NCBI GenBank assembly: GCA_003116975.1
Contig: BGKB01000046.1
Location: forward strand, 363,315 to 427,314
Length of the DNA: 64,000 nucleotides
Reading direction: 5' to 3'
Source of the DNA: Aurantiochytrium sp. KH105
Lineage: Eukaryota; Sar; Bigyra; Thraustochytrida; Thraustochytriidae
A program made the translations under genes and the position numbers. Shown piece after piece: positions 57,614 through 64,000 of this stretch. The notes beneath the pieces were generated by a model, which was not told where the DNA came from, made no database searches, and saw only the letters and a list, made by a program, of their open reading frames with translations. Position 1 is the first letter of the stretch. Every line of letters starts with the position of its first letter.

Positions 57614-60133
57614 TCAAGTCCTCTTCTTCTTGACCGCCGCCACAGAGCCAGTCTCTGAACCCAGATGCTCATCAAAGTACTCCTTCATGCGCTTTTCCAT
57701 GTAGATGCGGTCCTGCAGACGACGAGGCGAGTGGCGCTCGTCTGGAAACAGCAAGAGATCGTACGGTTTAGCCTCTGCAATAAGCGCGTTGATAAGGCGC
57801 GCCGTGTGCCGAAAGTGGACATTTTCGTCGATAAGTCCATGCACGAGCATAAGCTTGCCCTGGAGGTTGCGCACGTGGGCCATTACAGCCCCCTCCTCGT
57901 AGCCCCGAGGGTTGGTCAGCGGGGTGCCCATGTAACGCTCCGTATAATGCGTGTCATATCCATCCCAATGGGTGACAGGCGCGCCAGCAATGGCAACGTG
58001 GAATACATCTGGCCTCTTTAATAGGCACATGGCCGACATATAACCACCGTAGCTCCAACCGTACATACCCACACGAGAACGGTCCGCGATACCCTTGCGC
58101 TCCAAAAAGAGAACTCCCTCCACCTGGTCGTCCACCTCGACCGTGCCCATACGGTGCTTAATCGCCCCTTCAAAATCGAGGCCGCGACCGGAGCTTCCGC
58201 GATTGTCTACCTTCAAAACAGCGTACCCGGCATTCACCAGACGCTGGGCACGCATGTCCACGGTCACATCCCATCCATTCGTTACGCGTTGCACATGAGG
58301 CCCGCCATAGACCGCCACAATCGTGGGAAAAGGCCCATCGCCGTGCTGTTCTGGGTCAGGGCGATACAAGGCACCGTGCAACAAAGGTCCGTCCGATGGG
58401 GCGGGGAACTCAATGAGCTCAGGGGTGACGAGAAGAGGTTGCAGGCGCTCGAGCTCGTCGTGCACGAGCGAGCTTTCCTTGCCAGCGTGCAGAGTGTAAA
58501 TCTGGGAAATACCACGTTCGCCATTGTCACCGGAAATACGAAAAAGTTGTGTTGTCGGCGGCGTCAAGATGCTATGGTGCGTCAAGACAGCCAGGTCTCC
58601 GTCAGCATCCATAACCATGCTATTCATCCCGGCAAAGGATTTCGTGAGCGCGCGTCCTTCCGTCGCCGCATCCGTCGAAGACCACAGCGATACGCAGTAC
58701 ACATGGCGCTCCAGCACGCTGTCTCTTGTCGCAGCATAGTACAAGAGGCCGCGCTCCAGATCAACCTGAACCAAGGACGTCACCATCCATGGCCCATCGT
58801 CGCAGAGCTTACGGACGAGCTGTACCTCGCCTGTTTGCGACGAGTAAAAGTACAGATACAGCTTCATGAAGCGTGTTTCGCTTTCCGAGCCCCAGATAAA
58901 AAAGAATCCGCACGGTTGCTGACCCTGCCATGCCGCGGCATCCGCTTCGTCGCCACCTTGCATTGCAACGTCGCCCGAAGCATCCGCACCAGCGCCGTCC
59001 TTGCCATCGCGCAGACCCAGAACTTGCTCGCCGCGCATCGAGTCAAATGAGACAAAGAGGTCGTGCAGATTGATCCAGACGTCAGAGGTCTCACGCTTGA
59101 GCAAAGTGCGCTGGCCCGAGTTGATATCATATCTTACGAGGAGAAGCTCCGACTGCTCGCGATTCTCGAGCTGGGCAGAGAGCGAACCATCCGGGAGCCA
59201 ATCAACGCGAGCCAAATACATATCGTTGTCCCCGGACCCCTCTTTTAAGCTAATGTCGAGCCAACGAACGCTGGGCCGCTGCCCGTTGCCTGCCGCCGCA
59301 ACCGACACAACACCGAGGCGAACGTGTGGGTTTGCTTTGCCTGCAAAAGGATAACGATGATCTTCTTGCGCGCTGTCGCCAACCTCTTCCTTGCCTTGAT
59401 GCATGATGCGGTATTCCGGAATGTGCGACTCGTCGACCAGCTCAAAGGCAATGTGCTGGCTATCGTGTGACCACCAAAAACCATGGTACCGGTCCATTTC
59501 CTCCTGTGCAATAAAATCAGCCAGACCGCTCGTCTTGCCATTGCCGCGCGAGTCATACGTGAGGCGTTGCGGCGTCGGTGCGTCGGCATCGACCTCGAGC
59601 ACATAAAGCTCCGCGTCGCGCACGAAAGCTACCATGCGGCCGTCTGGAGACATGTGTGGGTCGAGCGCGCCTCCTCGGGCGTCATCACCCGGGGCCGTAG
59701 AAGAGACCTTGTCGAATACTTTGCGCGGCGGTGCCGCGACGTTGGGCTGCATTTCCTTCATGAAGATGTTCCCGTTGAGCGGAATGAGCATTCTCGACGC
59801 CAGCGAGGGCGACGAGGACCAGGCATACTGCGTAATGCCAACAGACATTTGGCGAGAGCGCTCGCGTCGAAGTTTGTCCTCGAGCGAGAGCGTTTCCTCC
59901 GTGTTGCTTTCCTCAGAGCTTGCCGCTGGATCCCAGAGCTTGAACGCCGAGCCCTGCGCATTGCCCTCTTGATCAAGCTCGAGGCAGTAAAGCTGGCGGT
60001 TGAGAAGGTTGTCGCTCGAGTCCGGGCACAGAAAGGCCAAGTATTTGCGGCATGGACTGAACGACGGCTGCGAGGGCGCGACAATGCCTGGCAGCGGCCG
60101 CGCCGCGACAATGAGATCATCGAGTTGACTCAT
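57614..60133 (-). CDS. Dipeptidyl peptidase, DPP8/9-like (S9B family)
   Basis: 839 residues from the ATG at 60133; the open frame to 60214 begins with GTG. The N-terminal ~580 residues form the beta-propeller of S9 peptidases. The QEEMDRYHGFWWS block near 211 carries the Glu-Glu pair that holds a substrate amino terminus in DPPs and matches the DPP8/9 version (QEE-DR-GYWW). The C-terminal alpha/beta-hydrolase has the nucleophile in GWSYGGY (Ser ~695), the Asp in GLIDENVHF (~768) and the His in DERHSPRR (~801), with normal spacing. No signal peptide or TM segment is visible, so like DPP8/9 it should be cytosolic. It removes Xaa-Pro dipeptides in relatives. The final residues (VAAVKKKRT) are basic. 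Complete and intronless. Confidence 0.93.
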   Translation of the reverse strand: MSQLDDLIVAARPLPGIVAPSQPSFSPCRKYLAFLCPDSSDNLLNRQLYCLELDQEGNAQGSAFKLWDPAASSEESNTEETLSLEDKLRRERSRQMSVGITQYAWSSSPSLASRMLIPLNGNIFMKEMQPNVAAPPRKVFDKVSSTAPGDDARGGALDPHMSPDGRMVAFVRDAELYVLEVDADAPTPQRLTYDSRGNGKTSGLADFIAQEEMDRYHGFWWSHDSQHIAFELVDESHIPEYRIMHQGKEEVGDSAQEDHRYPFAGKANPHVRLGVVSVAAAGNGQRPSVRWLDISLKEGSGDNDMYLARVDWLPDGSLSAQLENREQSELLLVRYDINSGQRTLLKRETSDVWINLHDLFVSFDSMRGEQVLGLRDGKDGAGADASGDVAMQGGDEADAAAWQGQQPCGFFFIWGSESETRFMKLYLYFYSSQTGEVQLVRKLCDDGPWMVTSLVQVDLERGLLYYAATRDSVLERHVYCVSLWSSTDAATEGRALTKSFAGMNSMVMDADGDLAVLTHHSILTPPTTQLFRISGDNGERGISQIYTLHAGKESSLVHDELERLQPLLVTPELIEFPAPSDGPLLHGALYRPDPEQHGDGPFPTIVAVYGGPHVQRVTNGWDVTVDMRAQRLVNAGYAVLKVDNRGSSGRGLDFEGAIKHRMGTVEVDDQVEGVLFLERKGIADRSRVGMYGWSYGGYMSAMCLLKRPDVFHVAIAGAPVTHWDGYDTHYTERYMGTPLTNPRGYEEGAVMAHVRNLQGKLMLVHGLIDENVHFRHTARLINALIAEAKPYDLLLFPDERHSPRRLQDRIYMEKRMKEYFDEHLGSETGSVAAVKKKRT

Positions 60134-60757
60134 TGTTTCGACACTGCTGCCGCTGATGCTGACAAAGCCCCGCTTGCCGCTTCCGGCACTTGCTGCGCTA
60201 GGTATGATGGTCACCTTGGTGTCGCAGCAAGAGCTGCTACGCAGACTACCCTCACTCCTTTTCGATGCGCAAGTTCGCCAGCCGCCAAAAGAGAGTGGGA
60301 AAGTGAGCGAGAGAGAGACCTGCTTGACCCGTCAAAACGCGAGTCCTTCGCTGTAGTTAGCTCTCTAGCTAGCCGAGTATCGTTGGTGGCCTGGTGCTAT
60401 TGCTTCTGATTCTGTGTCTGCTGCACGAGATCGTGCTGCCGGCGCCAGAGTCGCTGTCGAGGACGAAAAGCGACGCTTTGACAAGTGAGGAGGTAGCAGC
60501 CACCTTGCAGTAGGACTACGCTCTCGCGTCTGCCTGCGCCGGCAGCGGAGCAAGGCCGCTCGCAGAGGAAAGGAAGAGGGCCCGGGAGCGTCTACGGCGC
60601 CCGGACTCGCGCGCAAGCGAGCGCAGCCACGGGGTCGTCGCGCACGAGGACGGCCGGCGGCCGATTGTCTGTTTGGAGCATTCTTATCTTCTCTCGACAT
60701 GCCGCTGTGTCCTGTTCACGGGGCATCGCACGAACTTCGCAGCAACGCGTGCGTGGC
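60134..60757. other. Intergenic spacer
   Basis: About 620 bases between two minus-strand genes: promoter of the DPP-like gene and 3' region of the EF-hand gene. Frames are GC-derived and I see no gene. Confidence 0.45.
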
Positions 60758-63730
60758 TCACAAATTAGAGGACTCGGGAGCGTTTAGGGAGGGGACTGCT
60801 GCCCGGAGTGCAGAGAGCACGGCGGCGAAGTCCACCAAAGGAATGACATCGTAGGCTCGACAGACGCGCTGGAAGACTTCGGGCGAGAGCGCGAGACCCG
60901 AAGAAAGGGAGTGTGACCCGGAGACGCTCTCGAATTTGGTTGCCGTGCACGCTTCTCGAAAAATGCGCAGCACCTTGCGGCTTGACAAGCTGCTGTTGGC
61001 CGTTTGCAGGATCCGCGTGAACTCGTGGAACGATAAGACACCGTCGCCGTCGGTATCCCCACGAATAAAGAGCGTCCGCAACTTTTCGTCGATATGATGC
61101 TCTCGTGCGAGTAAGACTTTGACAAGGCTCTCGAGAGCGCGGTCGATATCTACCACGACCTTGTCGATGCGGTGGGTGCGGTCCCAAGGAGACTTACCAC
61201 CCTCATTTCGATCGTGGTGCAATAGAGCATTTCGCATGTGCATGCGCACAGTGGTTCGATCGCCCTTGGCCACGCCCTTTGGTACGCGGATCTCGACCAC
61301 ACGTACACCTTTGACATTGGTGTACTCGGAGTGCACGGCCGCCATCTTTTCGACTGCGCGGCAGTACATGTTCACTTTGCGCGGAGGCAAAAAGGTACCG
61401 TAGAGAGCTCGTAGAAAATTGACTGCTCGATCTAGCGGAACGTATGTTCGGTTTTCGAATTCAATCACATCACCCGCAAGCGCGTGGTCTGCAAAAGAGA
61501 CGCTTGGAATCGTGCAGTCGACCTCGGTGGCAGCATCATCCAGCGAGAGACGTCCATTGTGTGGGTTTGGCGAACTGCTGCTGCAAAGCATAGCATTGTG
61601 TTGCTCTTGTGCAATGCTCGGACGTAGCAACCACTGGCGAATTTGAAGGAAGACCTGGAGAATGTGATTGTTGCAGATGCGCTGATCCGACTCATTGTGC
61701 TTGTAATGGTACGCATCAAGAAAACGTGCAAAAAGTTTGACACGCGTGTGCTTTTTCATGTGTGCGCGCACCGCCTGCAAGAGCTCAAAGAGTCGAAGCT
61801 CAGCGACGCGTCGTACCCCGTGATGATAGAGGAACTGTTCAATGGCAAAAGCCCCAAGGGTCTGCAGAGCTAAGCCGTCGCTTGCGTCGCTCTGATCGGC
61901 CTCGAGCTTGTCATCGTACAGTGTCTGTATCCTCTCAAGAACCCATTCTAAAGTCGGTGGGGCTGCGTCCATGGCGTTCGGAGGCAGATTCACAAGAAAA
62001 GTGGACAGCTCGGAGGGCATCTCAAATCCGTTCTTGTTGGAATTCATCACGCGGATCATTATGTCGGTCGACAAGCGTGGCACGTCAAGACCGCTGCCAG
62101 CCCTGTCTGTCTGCGAATCTGCAACACTTTGTTGCGAATTTCCGTGAGCTTTGGAATCATCCTGCTCGAGCGCTGTGGTCTCAGTCTCGGACGAAGATGA
62201 CGGTGTGCGCCCGTTCTTGGACAGACTCGCGGCATCCTTTTCAGGTCGCGAGGACTCAGATGACGTGTGTGCAGCTCTTGCGCGCATTGTGTTTTGCCCA
62301 TCTTCCTCTTGTTGTACCCGTGACCTCCTTTCCTTTTCAGAAACTTTTGCAACCGCTGCTTCGTTTGCTGCAGCTGCTTCAAGACGGAGACTAGCTTCTG
62401 CTTTGAGTGCTTCCATTTCAGCAAGCTCTGTGGCTGTGACTTCCTTTTGCACTTCAACTTTACATCGCGGACAACGCGCGAGATTGAATGCTCGCCACCA
62501 GAGTGTTTTGTGATAAACCTTTTGACTGACGGGAATGATGTCTTGGGTATCACTGTCTGATGCGGATGGTTTTGCGGTTGTCATGGTGCCCTTGTCTTGC
62601 ATCTCCACAAGGGCTACGTCATCGCCGCGAAGCTTGGCGACCATGAACTTCGCGTCGTTTGCCTTGTTGCGTTTTGCCTCGTTCTCAGCCACCTGCAAGA
62701 GCATTTCCATATTGCTCAAGATGAGTTGTTTTGCCTGGCCTTGATCTTCAAAGTTGTTGACGAGCGTGTCGAGAGCCTGAAGGGGAGCCTCCAAGGCCAA
62801 TTCGACAATGTCGGGTCTGGTGTAGACCCCTTCCCGCTCCTCCTCTTCCTCTCGTTCGTACCCACCTGTCTTGTCGCTGCCGCTACTGCCGCTGCTGCTG
62901 CGACCAGCGCGAAGATTACGATTCGCAGCGTGATCTATTTCGTGAATGCCTTTCTGCTTTCGAGGCGTTTCGACGCGGGCGAGCAGGTCGTTGGACTCGC
63001 CGCGAAGAAGGGTTCGTAAGTGGGCGACTTCCTCTTCAAGTTCCTCGATCCGCTCTCGTTGTGTGCGAACGACAAGATCAGTAGCGTTGGTCTGGGCCCG
63101 GAGAACGCGATGATCGCTTTCCAGCGTCATGACCTGCATGCGAAGATCGCGTTCTCTTCGTTTAAGATTGGCGGCCCGACGTTGGAGCTTTTGGTCCTTT
63201 ACCGCGTGCATCTTGGATGTGGTGGAAAGCAAGTGCTCAAAGCTATTCACGTATCGTGCTCGAATCTTGGAAAGTATTCGACCGAGCTGAGCATTTCGTC
63301 CGTCCATGTTTTGCGTAAGCTCAGCAAAGTGCGTAGTCAATTCTTGAACGCGGGTCGCGATGCGCATGAGTTCATCGCGCAGTTCGAGACTAGGATCGAG
63401 ACCGTCGTCTACGTCTTCGGCGACTTCTGGCGAGTGCAATTCACGCAGGTCCGCATCACTGTCATTATTTCGTGCCAAGTGTGCACCAAAGTCCCTCGGG
63501 TTATGTTGTTGGAGAAAGTCGGAATCGGACTCCACGTATTGCAAGAAGTTGGTCTTGGCATTTTGCACTCCATGGCCCGAATCATGGTCAACACTTGCCT
63601 GCCATCGGGACTTTGCTGCCCCGCGTTTCAATATGTCGGATCCTTTTGTTGCAAGCCCTGGGTTGTTTGAGCTTGTCGGCGATGCGCTGCCGTGGCCGGA
63701 AGCGTGCCGCGCGCCGATGACGGGCAACAT
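60758..63730 (-). CDS. EF-hand coiled-coil protein
   Basis: 990 residues from the ATG at 63730; a longer frame to 63829 begins with GTG. Residues ~100-280 form a long coiled coil (ELRDELMRIATRVQELTTHF ... RTQRERIEELEEEVAHLRTLL). A Ser/Asp-rich linker follows, then a conserved-looking CPRCKVEVQKEV with a CxxC pair near 440, another coiled segment and a helical region (~560-700). Near the C-terminus, RGDTDGDGVLSFHEF is a canonical EF-hand loop; a second, degenerate one may follow (SGLALSPEVFQRVC). The last residues end APESSNL. Calcium-regulated scaffolding, possibly flagellar or cytoskeletal, is inference. I do not recognise an orthologue. No intron is needed. Confidence 0.85.
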   Translation of the reverse strand: MLPVIGARHASGHGSASPTSSNNPGLATKGSDILKRGAAKSRWQASVDHDSGHGVQNAKTNFLQYVESDSDFLQQHNPRDFGAHLARNNDSDADLRELHSPEVAEDVDDGLDPSLELRDELMRIATRVQELTTHFAELTQNMDGRNAQLGRILSKIRARYVNSFEHLLSTTSKMHAVKDQKLQRRAANLKRRERDLRMQVMTLESDHRVLRAQTNATDLVVRTQRERIEELEEEVAHLRTLLRGESNDLLARVETPRKQKGIHEIDHAANRNLRAGRSSSGSSGSDKTGGYEREEEEEREGVYTRPDIVELALEAPLQALDTLVNNFEDQGQAKQLILSNMEMLLQVAENEAKRNKANDAKFMVAKLRGDDVALVEMQDKGTMTTAKPSASDSDTQDIIPVSQKVYHKTLWWRAFNLARCPRCKVEVQKEVTATELAEMEALKAEASLRLEAAAANEAAVAKVSEKERRSRVQQEEDGQNTMRARAAHTSSESSRPEKDAASLSKNGRTPSSSSETETTALEQDDSKAHGNSQQSVADSQTDRAGSGLDVPRLSTDIMIRVMNSNKNGFEMPSELSTFLVNLPPNAMDAAPPTLEWVLERIQTLYDDKLEADQSDASDGLALQTLGAFAIEQFLYHHGVRRVAELRLFELLQAVRAHMKKHTRVKLFARFLDAYHYKHNESDQRICNNHILQVFLQIRQWLLRPSIAQEQHNAMLCSSSSPNPHNGRLSLDDAATEVDCTIPSVSFADHALAGDVIEFENRTYVPLDRAVNFLRALYGTFLPPRKVNMYCRAVEKMAAVHSEYTNVKGVRVVEIRVPKGVAKGDRTTVRMHMRNALLHHDRNEGGKSPWDRTHRIDKVVVDIDRALESLVKVLLAREHHIDEKLRTLFIRGDTDGDGVLSFHEFTRILQTANSSLSSRKVLRIFREACTATKFESVSGSHSLSSGLALSPEVFQRVCRAYDVIPLVDFAAVLSALRAAVPSLNAPESSNL

Positions 63731-64000
63731 TGCGTACTGTTTCCTCCCAGCTAGCTCGTGGAGTCTTTGCTGAGCTGGGGGCTCGCACTCCCACTCGTAC
63801 CCCGCCAATGATAGGCTCAACGGACACACCTTGTCGGCCCTCTTTTTCCTCTTTCTTTATATTTTTTTCCCCTTTTCGTTTTGGTTGGCAAGTAAGATCT
63901 TCAGATCACATGGACAAGCGGTGATAAAGTTGGGGGATCATCAATGAGATCGGCGGAAATCATTATGGGTGTTTATGTACGCATGTACTTTCCCGCCGAG
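63731..64000. other. Promoter-side DNA of the EF-hand gene
   Basis: 270 bases up to the window edge. A pyrimidine-rich tract with TTTATATTTTTTT lies at about 63840-63880. No gene is visible before the end. Confidence 0.4.

Overview
The window looks like nuclear DNA of a GC-rich, intron-poor unicellular eukaryote. The best guess is a stramenopile of the labyrinthulomycete/thraustochytrid type. It carries mostly uninterrupted genes for typical eukaryotic functions: an AP-4 mu adaptor, mitochondrial succinate dehydrogenase, the GPI-transamidase subunit GAA1, a polycystin-type channel, a three-repeat MYB factor and a plant-type peroxisomal enoyl-CoA isomerase ending in SKL. Pro/Thr-rich (PTxxPT-like) linkers in a secretory protein fit stramenopiles. 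The lineage call is inference. No prokaryotic operons, rRNA, tRNA or CRISPR were seen.

Layout. 0.8-4.3 kb: a PH-like protein (+) convergent with AP-4 mu (-). 4.3-6.5 kb: spacer with a (TGCAA)15 microsatellite and an array of a recurring motif, then SDHA (6.5-8.4, +). 8.6-12.1 kb: a single-exon SF2 helicase-like gene with Z1-like motifs, preceded by 25-bp inverted/direct repeats and a TATA box. 12.6-16.4 kb: a hypothetical protein and a HemK-type methyltransferase with a degenerate RluA-like N-terminus (both -). 17.8-21.5 kb: polycystin-2-like channel (+), convergent with a 1,537-residue GAF/coiled-coil protein (-) and followed by a Ser-rich hypothetical (-). 27.6-36.2 kb: an 8.7-kb gene desert full of microsatellites, ending in the leader of a 3R-MYB gene (+). 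38.5-42.0 kb: GAA1 and a BRCT protein (-). 42.7-44.5 kb: a papain-like protease whose apparent internal duplication abuts an N and is probably an assembly error. 44.9-52.0 kb: a coiled-coil/BAR-like protein, a ubiquitin-like tail-anchored protein, the enoyl-CoA isomerase (all -), and a small secreted, probably GPI-anchored protein with the only intron I can support (+). 52-55.3 kb: mostly non-coding. 55.3-57.3 kb: a type I membrane glycoprotein (+), convergent with a DPP8/9-like S9 peptidase (-), then an EF-hand coiled-coil protein (-).

The genes do not form one pathway; they read as independent housekeeping and regulatory genes, often in convergent or divergent pairs. The most interesting non-coding signal is a 17-bp composite motif, consensus near CGCATAGCCSACTTGCG. 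It occurs in four intergenic clusters (6.1-6.3, 14.35-14.40, 17.02-17.09 and 54.26-54.32 kb), with ACTTG/CAAGT cores spaced about 20-26 bp, roughly two helical turns. The most unusual coding gene is the Z1-like helicase.

Start codons were chosen as the first plausible ATG; several longer open frames begin only at GTG or TTG and were trimmed.
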